A DNA stretch of 64,000 nucleotides. Origin: Arabidopsis thaliana (taxonomy: Eukaryota; Streptophyta; Magnoliopsida; Brassicales; Brassicaceae). Shown piece by piece: positions 23,053 through 36,200 of this stretch. The stretch covers positions 9,115,001-9,179,000 of the forward strand of contig NC_003075.7 of NCBI RefSeq assembly GCF_000001735.4, in the 5' to 3' direction. The notes under the pieces are model-generated. The model was given only the letters and a program-made list of their open reading frames with translations, was not told the DNA's origin and did no database searches. The first letter of the stretch is position 1, and every line of letters begins with the position of its first letter. The translations under genes were made by a program, and so were the position numbers.

Positions 23053-26000
23053 TTAGCGGAGATCGAGGACTTCATATTTGAGTTTGGCATTGAGGAAGAC
23101 GTGTGAGCAATGCTCGTAGATTGGGTTACCGTCTTCTGATTCTTCGTGTGGGTGGAAGCCTCGTTGCTGGCAGTTTCGGATCACAGATACGCCTGATGGA
23201 TCAGAGAGATGGAATATTCCATGAGGTGTTGATTCGTCTGTTGGTGCCATTACGATTGCCACCGCCTCCGGTAGCATTATCTGGGACAATAGATATAGAT
23301 GATGGTTTTACTATAATCGCATCATAAGTGATTAACATAGAGATATTGATAAGGGGAGTTTGTTACCTGATACGAGTAGTGTGTGTGTAGATCAACTGAT
23401 GACATGAAGCAAGTTTGTGTAGGGTGTGTCTGAAACCAAAATGTAAATTAGCAAGACGAATCGATAAAGCTTATCAACTAGTGGATATATGGATTCACAA
23501 TTGTTCTGAGTAACGTTTTGGTAAGTCATTATCTGGAAATGGAAGATTTTTTAGTTCGGGTGAGAGAACTTACATGAATCCAACCCAAGGGAAATAGAGA
23601 GAGTCTGTCCTGTACTCGAATATTTCTTCTCGTTTAGTGTTTGGCACTGTACATTACCCAAATGATGATGAACCTAAGTGTGAGAAGCATACCAGCGAGA
23701 ATTAAAAAGATTGTTATTGATGTAAATGGTTAAGAAAAATGAAGAACATACAGAATCTGAGGTAGACTCCTGCTTTGGGATTATGAGAGTAGTGATATGA
23801 AAAACCCTGTTTTTCTGTAAACATGGCAAATAGACAGAATATAAGTAATGGCGAGCTGATCATGATATTGGAATCAAAAATTATAAATGCAAAGGTTCCA
23901 TCTACTCACCAGAGAACCAGCAAGTACTCCACAAGTTTCTAAATTCCGTTCTGTGTTTGACCGAGCTAGCCTTAGGAAATCATCCATTATGCGCACAGGC
24001 TTCAGCAAATTTAAATAAAGGGTGACAACATTAGTAGTAGATTAAGAAGAGGTGAAAGAGAAAGATTTCCAGAACCGATTCTAGCAAGCTTTTAAGAAGC
24101 TGTAATGGTCATGAATCCAATACTTCGATGATTTAATGTGTTGATTCTTGAACACATACCAAATAATTAGACTAATCATGGATAATTTTCTACTTGATAT
24201 GCATATCCCTTCCACTTTACTCTCACAAACACTATGGAATTGGTGGAAACTGCACAAAAGTGAAAGAAGATACAGCTGGAACATACCACATGCAAATGCT
24301 GATAAGAATTGCTGCCCTCTTTTCCTTCTAGGGAAGGAATTGCAGGTCCTGGTCTAGGATCAGCTACTTTAGATGGGCAAATTTGGGCTAACTCTTGATG
24401 CACTTGAGCAAGCACGGGAGGAGGGGAAGGTTGCTTCATACCGACAAACTGAAACGGGTCTTCAGTTGCGTCGCTAATAAACTGGGAATTTACTGCCTCA
24501 GAATGACGCTGCCATCGACCATCATCTAAGGAGAGCACAGAGTTCAGTGTTGAGACTTCTTGAGAATCACCATTAAGTGATGCTGAGGAACTGCTAGGTC
24601 CAGCTTCAATTAAACTGCAGAAATACATGGAGTCAGTTTGAAATAGCCATGACTTCTTTAAGGAAAAGCTTAGAAGGTAACAGAAGATGAGTACTTACCC
24701 TGAATTGTCCGCAGAACCCCAATCTGTATTACTCGGATATTGAACCTATCATTCCATACAAAATAAAGATTTTTCTCAGTTCCTTCAGATCTAAGATAAT
24801 TAAACATTGAATTGGACCAAGAGTAAAAGAAAGAGTGAGAAAATGTGAGAAAGGTAACAATGATCAGCACTATACCTTTATCTCTGACTTGGGTGCAACC
24901 ATTTGCCTTTTAAGACCATTCGGACCTAGAAATGAATGTCTTGACAAGGTTGCTTGGTTTGGAGGCAGGAAATCAAAAGATCTGCAGGTTCAGGAGCACA
25001 ATTAAAGTCTCAATGATCATCCCAGATTAATATGGAGTAGCACTTGAGTCTCATAGACTCATTTCTTGTTTCAATATCCCAAAACCAAAGAAGAATTCCA
25101 CAAAACGCAACCAATAAACATGATACCATAAATAGAAAATCCAAGCAGCATTGGCAGTTTAGTCCATCAGAATGGTAGTTTTTCTGGTAATAACTAATAA
25201 GTGACCCAAACATCGTATATATATGGTGATCACAGAAACAGGTAGATGTAAAGCAAGAAAACCAGTGACACATATCGGATGGCATACCCCTATTTCTCAG
25301 GGTTCCTAAAGCTCAGAGAGCTTATAGTGTTTGAATTCCTATTAAGCAGAATTACCGACAATTATATTAAGGGAGAATACTCACAGCTTCTGGAACTGCT
25401 GATCAATCTGTGTACGATTTGATGATGAAGTCAGATTATTGTTATACGTCCAGGATGGTTGAGATGTCGGTAAGGGCTGCATCCAGAGAAGACAAAAAAA
25501 ATGGAAAAGGCATTGCTGGTAAGAAATCACATGGATTTTGAAGATGCAATGATTATATAGAAATCCTAGATTATGTACTCAATGCAAACTCCAAGTCTTA
25601 CCTTGTTAATATCAGGTCTGGAGTATGAAGCTTTGTGAGCAGGAGGCCACTCAACAGCATCTGAACTATATGATACGACCGGGAGATCACTTCCATCCTG
25701 ACGGGATTCATCCTCAACTCTGTTCAGCTTATCCACTAGCTGGTTGAATTCCGGTTTCAGAGACTCGAGCTCATTGATTACAGCACGCAACCTCTGTAGC
25801 ACAAAAAAAAGACCAAATCTGAGGACACTACTAAGTCTAGTAACACTAAACAACATTCGAAGGTTAAAACAGAAATACCTGACCTTCCTACTCCCAAGTC
25901 TTTCTTGTGGAAGCGATGCCTGGTAATCTCGATGGAAAGGAATTGTTTCAGAAATCAAACTGCAGAAAAAAAAAAAACTTGTAGCTCTTTCATGGAACAT

Positions 26001-26422
26001 ACAAAAATTCAAAACTACATATAGAGATACTTTTATCCTTACCTTGAATATCTAAGAAGCATGATATACAAATCCACCACATTCTTCTCTTCGCGATATA
26101 TACTGGCCTGAGCAATGTTCAAACATGTTACCATTTGATTTTGTAACTTTCTCAGAAATCAATCACTGTTTTAATTGATAACCTAAACCTAACAAAATCA
26201 ATACCAAGTTTACATTCTCCAGTTTCTAAACTTGTCAAATCCTAAAGATGCTTTAACATGAATTAAGAATCTACATCTAGAGTTAAATTGAATCGAAACT
26301 CCGTTGCGATATCGGGAACAGACCTGTCGGAGGAGATTATCGGCGATGCGGTAGTAATTACGGAGAGGAATACGATTATCCACTTCGATTTCACGAGCCA
26401 CCTTGTTCAGATCAATCTTCAT
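23053..26422 (-). CDS. AMSH3: AMSH3, ESCRT-associated K48/K63 deubiquitinating metalloprotease
   Basis: A JAMM/MPN+ zinc deubiquitinase acting on endosomal cargo with ESCRT-III; Arabidopsis AMSH3 is needed for vacuole biogenesis. The start is at 26422 (MKIDLNKVAREIEVDNRIPL), exon 1 is 26324-26422 (33 codons), and the stop TAA is at 23053-23055. About a dozen exons chain to roughly 507 residues. The N-terminal ~110 residues are the MIT-like/USP8-dimer-type helical domain. The middle is a low-complexity linker rich in Ser, Asn and Pro (SSSSASLNGDS). The C-terminal MPN domain shows the upstream Glu region ETCGVLAGSLKN and the metal-binding JAMM motif HTHPTQTCFMSSVD, split by an intron after HT. 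The C-terminal end includes the AMSH-specific Cys/His region. All catalytic residues are present. Confidence 0.94.
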
Positions 26423-27662
26423 CTCACCGTATCTGATTATACAATTTAGTGCTTCACGAATTCAAATCACTTTGCCGGCGAAAGTTTTGCTGAGATCGAA
26501 GGATCAATGGCGCTGAGAAAACGTAAGAGACGGAGAAGAATTAAAACTGCGTCGTTTATTAAGAAACCAATTGGCAATTTCGACATGATTACCAAACCAA
26601 GTTAAAAAAAAATCAGTCGAAACATATTGGGCAATGTCGACATTTTCTTATAACTTTAGGGGTATATTTGAAATTTTCAATGTGGAATGATATCTTATGG
26701 AACTATTAAGTGGTTTCAACCAGCTGATGATCGAATTGTGTGGAGTTGCAATATTATATCAAGTGGAATAAAGATGGATGAAACATGCCAAAGATGTTTT
26801 TCAGTCAATTATGATTGTTGCTACTTAGTACTTATAACAAAAATTTGTGATCATTATGGACTCCAAAGTATTGGTGTTTCTAGGGTAAAATTTAGTACCA
26901 CTAGAAGCTGAAGCAATCCTTGTTAAATGTAACTCAAAACATATGGAACATAGGGTGGATAAGATTTTGAGGGTGATTGTCAAGTCTTAACCAAGACACT
27001 TAAGAAATATTGGAGGAGGAAATTTCAGTAACTAAAAATTGTGCAAAGAAATCAGATATTAGGCATCTAAATCTTGATTTACTCGCTTCACCTATATTAA
27101 TCGAACTTGTAATGAAGTTGCACATATTTAGCTAGAAAATGACAATATTTCTATAATTCTATTCAAGCTGTATTTACCCTCCACCACGGTGAAAGTGAAA
27201 CAATCTGTTTTTATTATTTCAGCTACTAACTAAGCATAGACTCAGCCACAAAACGTAAAAATAAGAACGCATAATCACTAGTGATTATTGAACATATGAA
27301 ACTAATGTACATGCTACACATCAATTGTTTAGCCTCTCATCTAATTATAAACTATTTCATGATCGTTGACTCCAATTTGCCTATGTTAAGTAGTTTTACC
27401 AGATTTTTAATCTTCTTTTTCTCGTTGAAGGAAAAACTAAACACCACAAGGTTTATGAATGGAGAAGAAGAAAAAGAAAGAACACACCAACAATTGTCTG
27501 CGCAACTTATTGAAACGACAAGCATTTTAGGAACCAATAGTGAAAATAACCGAACAACTGTCAATAACTGCATACAAGTTTTTTAATGGAAACATGAAAC
27601 ACGTGAGTAGGCTACCAAACCAATCACGTTCCATTTCCACGTCAAACCCTTTTCATTGTACC
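26423..27662. other. Intergenic region upstream of AMSH3
   Basis: AT-rich. The AMSH3 leader lies at 26423-26530. A stretch at about 26680-26990 has interrupted coding character with a PLEAEA motif in one frame, which hints at a decayed retroelement RNase H. CACGTG occurs at about 27600. No intact gene recognised. Confidence 0.4.
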
Positions 27663-29356
27663 CTAAAAGCTCGACTCTGTCTGCAAAAAGTATAACAATT
27701 TTTTTTATAAATACATGTTTAAAATACTAAATTGCATGTACATATACTATGAAAATACAAAATAGAAAGAAAACAAAGAAAAGAATAAGAACAAAATAGT
27801 AATAATTATAATAAAAACCTATTTTCTTACCAGATTCTCATTTCCCGTCGCACATGTGGGTCTCCTAGGAGAAAGTTGCTTGCGAGGCGTTCTCTGAAAT
27901 TAGCACCAAATGAACCAAAACTTAGGTGAAATAATTAAGAGTACTAATTATATGTAATTACTGGTCTAAGTAGATTTAAAACATTACCTGCAATTTGGGT
28001 CTTAGTTTTTCTATTGCCGCTATTGTTCTCTGATCTATACTTGCTTCTTGCTGTAGAATATCAAAATATATAATAAAAACAATTACAATAATGTTTTCAT
28101 ATGTAAAAGATTTAAAGTTAGATATATTGCACAAACTGAGCTACCTTGAGTAAAGCCCAATCTGCTGAATCAAAGAAAGCACGTTTGGAATCCTGCATTG
28201 ATTTTAAAGTCGTGAATATTAACAACTACTTATTTGCACCAGAAGTAGACTAATGACAAAATAATTAAAGATAAATTCACCTTAGAGATGAGAGGCTTTT
28301 TCTTTGGCACAAGTCCTCCGTATTTATTTGCACCAGAAGTAGACTAAGGACAAAATAATACAAACCAAAATAAACCGACAAATACAAAAACCGGAAAGCA
28401 ATTTCCATACCGGTATGCATACTATAGGTTAACAAAAAGGGTTTAATTTGACAAACCGATTATCCGGATTTTGTAAAGAGGTTCATTGTACCAATCACAA
28501 TCGGACAGAAAACAAAATTAGGAAAAAATGAGAATGCATAGACCAAGACGAAATCGGCAATTTCATGTGGACCGGATCACATATCAAAGGCGAAGATCCG
28601 GATTGGGAACACATGTGTCATCAAACGTATCACGTGGCAGTACAATAAACCGTTGATTTAGTAGTTGGTTCAGATGAAGATGAATTTATCGTTTACGACC
28701 GTCCGTTTCATTAAATATCTTATGATAAGATTTTTTATCATAAAAAATATTGTATACCTATCAGAAATATCTTCCACCCGACAAATAAAAAATAAAAAAT
28801 CTTCAACCCAATTAAGATTAGAAATCATAATATTAATTTGATAATTAATAAGTAATCAAATCCATTTATATTTAATTTTGACCAGAAATATGTTAAAACA
28901 AAAACAGTGTTTGAATGATAGAAGTATTATGAAACCAAACGTGTACGCCGCTGTTAAATTGCCGACGATTAGGTTGGTAATTTACCACAATTATTTTGAC
29001 TTGTTGACTACTAATCCGACCTTAACTTAAAATTATCAAATTAATTTCTAAATAAAAAATTATGTTCAATTGTAGTCAACATATTTTCTTAAAATTAAAC
29101 AAAAAGGAATTTACCCTTAAATTTTTATTTTATTGCTACCCAGATTCAATACCATCTTTAGAATTTTCAAAATCGAATATTCAATTTTGCTCCTAAACCA
29201 AAAACGCTAAATATACCTTAAATAAATACCAAAACATTGCACCACGGCTTAGAAAAAAAAATTCATGAAATTAGAGAAAATACAATTAATTGATTTAATT
29301 ACCTCTTGCTGCTGAGAAAACAAGAAATCGTTGACTCTATTGCAATCCGTCGCCAT
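27663..29356 (-). CDS. Endosulfine / ARPP19-like small phosphoprotein
   Basis: I associate this with AT4G16146. Six short exons chain in frame: 29303-29356, 28281-28343, 28145-28192, 27988-28050, 27831-27893 and 27663-27680, giving 102 residues. Each has consensus GT-AG borders and every junction is phase 0. The third exon encodes KRAFFDSADWALLK. FDSADW corresponds to the conserved endosulfine core FDSGDY, whose Ser is the Greatwall site in animals and yeast; once phosphorylated, these proteins inhibit PP2A-B55. The tail is basic (KLRPKLQRTPRKQLSPRRPTC). If the last donor is not used, translation ends three codons later (VRK-stop), giving a 100-residue variant. A 5'UTR intron lies between about 29505 and 29395. 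PP2A inhibition is inferred from the family. Confidence 0.85.
28227..28360 (-). repeat. 40-bp direct repeat duplicating a splice acceptor
   Basis: 28227-28266 and 28321-28360 match at 37 of 40 positions, 94 bp apart. The copy at 28321 spans the real acceptor and first residues (STSGANK) of exon 2 of the endosulfine-like gene. The copy at 28227 lies in the following intron and carries the same AG and the same first codons, but then runs into an in-frame TAG. Confidence 0.9.
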
Positions 29357-30972
29357 TTTTGCACTTGTCAATTTTCTTCTTCGTTCTAATCAAATTAATT
29401 TAACAAAAGCAAAATCAATTACGTAATTACTAACAGCATAAAATCTGCATTTTGAAATTTAATCTAAGTTATTAAAGAAGATAATTAGGTTTAAAGAGAG
29501 AGACCTTAGAGAAGAGGTTCAGAGACGAGAAAGATGAGGAAGACGAAATAAAAGACGGTGAGATAAAAAAAAAGGTATGCGTTTAGCAAAACTTGTATAT
29601 GTATTTATATACATCATACGGCCACACGTGCGTAGTAGTTAGGCACATTAGGCTAAGGGCAACATACACGTGTGTAAGCTTTTTAGATATTTTCTTAATT
29701 TATTTCATTTTCTTGGTGGTAAGTTATGAAGTTAAATATTATCTCATGTAGTTTAATAGGACTTTTGGCTATTGAATAGACAGATGGACATAAAAATGAT
29801 TTTCTCTATCAAAAAATTTGTATGCATTATCCTATATTAAGGGCTAATAAATAATATAGTTAAAGATCAAAAATTGGGTTTAATATGAGATATCTATATT
29901 GTTAAGAAATTTATTGTAGATTATCATCTAATGGATCCGTCTCTTTAAAGAAAATCTTTTGTAAATAAGAAAACATGTGGAACTTTGAATATTAGTTTGA
30001 TATCTTGTAAAGACTTTCAAACACTTTAATAAGTATTTACTATCACCAAACATGATCATAAATTAGAAATAATTAAGAAATAGAGAAAATAAGATATTAC
30101 AATGAAAGATCTTCAACATACTTTGTTTTTTTTGCAGTAGCTATTTCTGTGGTGGACGAGATAAAAGTAAATATTTTGAAAGCAAAAAAAAATTTTAAAT
30201 TCGGCTCAATTCGGCAGAATTGTAGAAATAAAAAAAAAACCAAAAAGCCGATTAAACCGATTTAACCGAACTCAAAAACCTACATAAAAAGCGTTTAGTT
30301 TCATTGTTCACCTATTATAGAACAAAGACAAGAAAGAGAGGTTAACAATACCTTACAACAGAAGAATTTCAAACAGTTTGGGCATTCCAACGCATAAATA
30401 TTATACAATCTTGTATGCTCAACATATTCATCACAGACAAAAGCCATTTGGGAATCAACGGCAGCAACTGAGTAGAATTGAAGTAAGAAAAGGAAAGGAA
30501 ATGAAAGTAATAGGTCAATAGTATTGGTTTTTTTTTCTACTCTTTGTAAAATAGATCACCCATCGAAAAAATTAATCTTTTTACATAACACTAAACTATT
30601 TATTTAAGTCTGTTTAAAATTACTTATAATTTAAATATTTTTTTCAATAAAAAGATAAGACAAAAAAAGTTAAATGCATTGAAAAAAGGAAGTTGAACGC
30701 AAATAGAATCAAGTCACCTTATTATTATTGGTAAATCTAAAAACATCTAGCTACTAATTTTATAAGACATGTTGTGTTTTGGTTATCACAGTAAAAGTGA
30801 TAGCAAATACATATTTTGTTACCTAAATTCTTCTACACAGTTTTAATTTTTTTGTACAACTATTGTTCTAAGTGTGATAATCTAACTCATTATCTATTTT
30901 TTGAGAAGATTTGATATTAGTAGAATAGATTATTTGATTATGTTTTATTAACTAATCCAATTTGCTGGTAAA

Positions 30973-32022
30973 TCCACTATATATTAATAGAGAAACACTT
31001 AAAAGAATAACATCTAGCTACCTATTTATAGAAATGTCATGCTAACGAGTCAACCAAAACAATTTTCAATCAATATAATTTATTCTTTATTTACTAGATT
31101 GTTTACTAAATCAATAGAATTATTTTGCAATATTTATTTGACACATTTACTTTATTTGATTCTATATCTAATTTTTACTTTTACGGGTCAATATTTTTCA
31201 CCAAACAATAATTAAATGACAATTCAAATTAAATAATTCAATTATCTTAATTACGGACAATTTAGTTTTAAATTCAATTTTAATCTGACCCATTTATGAT
31301 TCACACTTGTCTTCTAGTAGTATAGGTATTTTTATAATGCCACTTTGTATAATGATTTATGATTTTATTGCTTCAATTATTCTCGACAAAAAGATATTAT
31401 TTATTGATTATATATAGTTTTTTAAGAAACACATCAAATATAATCTACATATATATTTTTGCAGCTATTTTGTGAAATAAATCTTGGAGTTGAGACTTAT
31501 TTACAATGGCTGCCACTGGTTTTTAATTATTATTTTTTTTTGTAATAAATTGATTAACAAACGAAAAATATTCCAAATATATTTCAATCCCATATATCAC
31601 ACAGATTTCTCTAAAATTTGAACTAGATTTCGACAACTATTTAAAACAAAAAATGTTTGACAAACCAAAATACAATTGCAATTCCTTAAAATGAGCAAAA
31701 CGCACCTAAATACATTCTTTATCGATCCAATAAATCTTATTTCTCCAAAATTTGAATTAGATTTTGGCAACTATTTAAAAAAAATATTTGTTTGACAAAC
31801 CAGAATACAATTGCATCCCGTAAAATATTTATTTTAATTATATATTTAAATAAGCGGTGTACCGCGGGTTTTTTTATGGGACAAGTTTGGCAGGACGTTA
31901 CTTAATAACAATTGTAAACTATAAAATAAAAATATTTTATAGATAGATATAATTTGCAAACTTTTATATATATTAATTAAAAAAAAATTTGTTCATGGAG
32001 TGTACCGCGGATTAAAATCTAG
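30973..32022 (+). mobile_element. Non-autonomous Helitron-like (ATREP-type) remnant
   Basis: The 3' side is typical of Arabidopsis ATREP Helitrons: a GC-rich palindromic core GTACCGCGG followed by ATTAAAATCTAG and a host T (32002-32023). The proposed 5' end is TC at 30973 after an A, followed by CACTATATATTAATAGAGA, also Helitron-like. A second GTACCGCGG-containing palindrome at 31857-31867 and another CTAGT at 31314 suggest nested or composite copies. An 88-bp direct repeat (31605-31692 and 31739-31826) lies inside. No helicase/Rep ORF is present. The 5' boundary is uncertain. Confidence 0.5.
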
Positions 32023-32517
32023 TATTGTAACAATCTTGGACATCGTAAAAGTCTGAAGAAATTAATAGTTAATCAACGAAAACATATAAAACAAAACATG
32101 AAATGAAATAGAAGTCGGCAACCAACTTTAATTGGTTAAACATTAGCTTAACTCGTAACTTTAAATTTGGAAACTAATGTACACTATTAATCTAAATTCG
32201 AAATCTTAAACTCGAAAATATGTATTCTTAGTTATTAATGAAATTTTTACTAGTTGACAAAAAAAAAAAAATTTAAAAGATTTTTTTTATATATTTGTGT
32301 CTTATTAGAAAAACTTGGACCGTCCGGTTAAGGTGTCTTTTTCTGGTTTTTTTTAATTAATTAATTAATTATTTTGGCTTCTTTCGGACCAGTCCTACTG
32401 TACATCGTATCTTTCAGTATTTGTCAACTAGTTTAAAGGGGCAAGTTCACAAATGGGACCTGCATCTTGTCCTAGCCAATAATATCGTTCCACGTCGTAC
32501 TCTATATTGTTTGTCAC

Positions 32518-32523
32518 ACGCGG
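32518..32523 (+). promoter_or_regulatory. CAMTA-type CGCG box upstream of CAMTA5
   Basis: ACGCGG fits the VCGCGB core bound by CAMTA factors. It lies about 700 bp upstream of the CAMTA5 ATG. A 6-bp match can arise by chance; autoregulation is a hypothesis. Confidence 0.25.
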
Positions 32524-33224
32524 AAAATTAACTGTGCACATTTGCAGGATGCTATTTTTTACTATTAGTGAAATTGCTTCATTCACTTTGGCCCGCTTCT
32601 TTATTTTGTTGTAACATTTACCCTACAGAGTTCTCGAATTATCAATTTGGTACTTAATGAATCATTTTTTCAATTATCGTACCTATTTTCATTGAAATAA
32701 TATTAAAGCATAAATTCAGTACCGAAGTATAATTAGGTCAACCGATGTAATTTTACAAAACTATATTTGAAAATACAAATAATTATAAAGAGAAGTTTTA
32801 ATCGAATTCCAAAATAAATCCATTAATTTTAAACCAAAAATCTTATAAAGGTTATAAAATACGTATAAAAATTAGTTTTGTGAAAACATATATCAAATGT
32901 TTTAGGGGGTCAGGGTGTAAACTGTGAATAAAAATAAATGTTATGGTAAAAAAAGAATATTTTGTTTTTATGCGAGTTAACGCATAATGTACCAGTTCCG
33001 TTGAATCGTCAACACAAGAGTCACAAACAAATTTATCTTTTAACAAATTTCTCTCTTAAAAAATTATTTATAAAAACTCTGAGCTCGAAATCGGATTTTT
33101 TTTTCGTCTCTCTCATCATTTTGCTGATTTCTCAATTTCTGTGTTTACACTACTCCATCGACTTGTAATTTCACTTTCTTAGGGTTCTTCTTCATCGGAT
33201 CATCGGCCGTATCTGAAACCGGAG

Positions 33225-36200
33225 ATGGCCGGCGTTGATTCCGGCAAGCTTATCGGCTCTGAGATTCATGGATTCCATACTTTACAAGGTTTGTCGTTCT
33301 TCTAAGCTGATCGTTCGTCTTGATTCATAAATTCGATTGTCTCTGGGTTTTAGTTTTTTTTTTCCTTTTCTCGATTGCTCTTTGATTCTCGTAGCCGTTG
33401 AACTAGAATTTGTAGATAGTTATGGAATTGGAGAGTCTTTGTGATTTTAATGTGGTGATTTGGAATAAGAATCCAGGGACATTTAGGTTGGCCAATCGAA
33501 TATAGAAAATACTTTGATGTTGAATCTGCTAAATTCGTTTTTTTTGTAAAGAATCGTTGAAGAGCATGTCTCAGTATACTCAGAGTTCATTCTTAATTCA
33601 TATGATATTGAAAAGATATTAGATGAATCCATAGATACAGGAACTTGTAATTAAATGTTTCCTGGAGTTTTTTTGTTGTTGTTGATTAGTGACATTGTTG
33701 ATTGTTTGGTGCAGATCTAGATATACAAACAATGTTAGATGAAGCATACAGTAGGTGGCTCCGTCCTAATGAGATCCATGCTCTTCTCTGTAACCATAAA
33801 TTCTTCACCATCAACGTCAAGCCTGTGAACTTACCCAAAAGTAATCAGTTTTTCTATCGCTCTTTTAGTTCTTCTGGACTTGACTACTACTTGTTGGGAA
33901 CTTCTTAAATACAGATTCTATTTTGACTTGGATGAATCTTTTATCCAGACTCTTGTTCTGTCAAATGTTGAATATGTTTGTATTTGGTAGGTGGTACGAT
34001 TGTGTTGTTTGATCGTAAGATGTTGAGGAACTTTAGAAAGGATGGTCATAACTGGAAAAAGAAAAAGGATGGAAAGACAATTAAGGAAGCTCATGAACAT
34101 CTAAAAGTGAGTTTTCTTAATGTCTCTGAGTTCATATGCGCTTTTCTCTCTTCTCCTCTGCAGCTAATATATTTGTTATTTGTGATCTCTGTGTATTGTT
34201 CTTCCATCAGGTTGGTAATGAGGAAAGGATTCATGTTTATTATGCCCACGGTGAGGATACCCCTACATTTGTGCGAAGGTGTTACTGGTTATTGGATAAG
34301 TATGTGTCAACAAACGATTATTGGTTTATCCTTTGAGGAAATAGTTTATTAGATGCCTTCTTTCCTTTGCTTTGTTTCTGAAGGTTATGAAAATAAATCA
34401 CCTCTTCTTATAATGGCAGGTCTCAGGAGCACATAGTTCTTGTCCACTATCGCGAGACACATGAGGTTTGTTATCTACCTGTCCCCAGAATATAATATGT
34501 ATGTTAGAGGTGGTTATGGATTAGGATGATGTATTTTCGTTGTCGCATAGAGTCCAGCCTTCTTCTGGCAGATTTTAGTTACGAGATAATATCATTTTGT
34601 TGCCCTCTGAGAAATTTTGGTTAAACAGGTTCATGCAGCTCCAGCAACACCTGGGAACTCGTACTCAAGTTCGATCACTGACCACTTATCTCCTAAAATT
34701 GTAGCTGAAGATACCAGTTCTGGTGTCCATAATACTTGTAATACAGGTGAGGAGGTGTCTCTTGATGATCTTGAGCTGTTACGATTTAAAGTTTTGGTGT
34801 ATATTGGCAATTCTTCCTGACTGTTCACATATATTCAGTTTTTAATTAATTAATTACACTTTTTTAAGGTTTTGAAGTGCGGAGCAACAGTCTGGGTTCT
34901 AGAAATCATGAGATTAGGCTTCATGAGATCAACACACTTGATTGGGATGAGCTTCTAGTACCTGCAGATATTAGCAACCAATCTCATCCAACCGAAGGTA
35001 CTTATATTACTTTGAGCTTTCCTTTAAAAAGAAGATCTGGTTGAAAACTCTTCACTTTTTCTTATCTTTTGTTCTCTGCTTACAGAAGATATGCTATACT
35101 TCACAGAACAGCTCCAAACTGCACCCAGGGGATCTGTAAAGCAAGTGAGTGAAATTGATTTCTTTCAACCTGGAAGTGGCTTTACCCATCTTTCTGTTCA
35201 CCATTTTTTCATCTTGTTCATCGTGCAGGGAAATCACCTTGCAGGCTACAACGGATCAGTAGATATACCATCATTCCCGGGTCTTGAAGATCCTGTATAT
35301 CAAAATAATAACTCATGTGGTGCAGGAGAATTTTCTAGTCAGCATTCGCACTGTGGAGTAGATCCAAATCTACAGAGAAGGGATTTCAGTGCAACAGTTA
35401 CTGATCAACCAGGTGATGCTTTGCTTAATAACGGTTATGGAAGTCAGGATAGTTTTGGAAGGTGGGTGAACAACTTCATTAGTGACTCTCCTGGTTCCGT
35501 CGATGATCCTTCCCTTGAAGCTGTATATACACCTGGGCAGGATTCATCTACTCCTCCTACTGTATTTCATTCCCACTCTGACATACCGGAGCAAGTATTC
35601 AACATAACTGATGTTTCACCTGCCTGGGCGTATTCGACAGAGAAAACAAAGGTTTCTCCAATTATACCCTTTTTTTCATGTTAACGTTGGTTGATCCTAT
35701 AACTGAACAAAACCTTGCTTTCCTGGACTTGTTGTTTCTGTCATGATGCTGAAGGGGAAGAAAAGAATTGCAGTCTTTAGACTTTAGTTTAAAAGAAGAG
35801 AGTATTAGATTTATCGAGACAGTAACTCAAAGTCTGCTCATTAATAAGAAAATATCAAATGACTGTGTCTCACTTTACTGGGGGGTATGTCTGTTGAGGT
35901 CTTATGCATCTCTTATGGCTAAGTGTGAGTACTGAGTAGTATGTTTGCAGTATGAAATTGTTGATAGGGTGATTCACAATATGAGAATAGAGATGTAACT
36001 TTGATAGTTAAAGCATAATATTGCGAGAGTCGTCTCTATTTCATATTGCGTCTTTAGACTACATTACAAGATCTAATAAGTTGCTGTATAAAGCTGACCT
36101 TTGCACGTTAATTTTCAGATTCTTGTAACTGGGTTCTTTCACGACAGCTTCCAACATTTGGGAAGATCAAACCTCATCTGCATATGTGGAGAGTTGCGTG

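Larger units (their letters stand above)
29357..33224. other. Long AT-rich intergenic region with transposon remnants
   Basis: About 3.9 kb between the divergent endosulfine-like gene and CAMTA5. It contains the 5'UTR intron of the former (to about 29510), A/T-rich low-complexity DNA, Helitron-like remnants (30973-32022), a TTAA tandem run at 32350-32370, and the CAMTA5 promoter (32391-33224). A telo-box-like TTAGGGTT sits at 33179-33186. No intact ORF of note. Confidence 0.6.
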
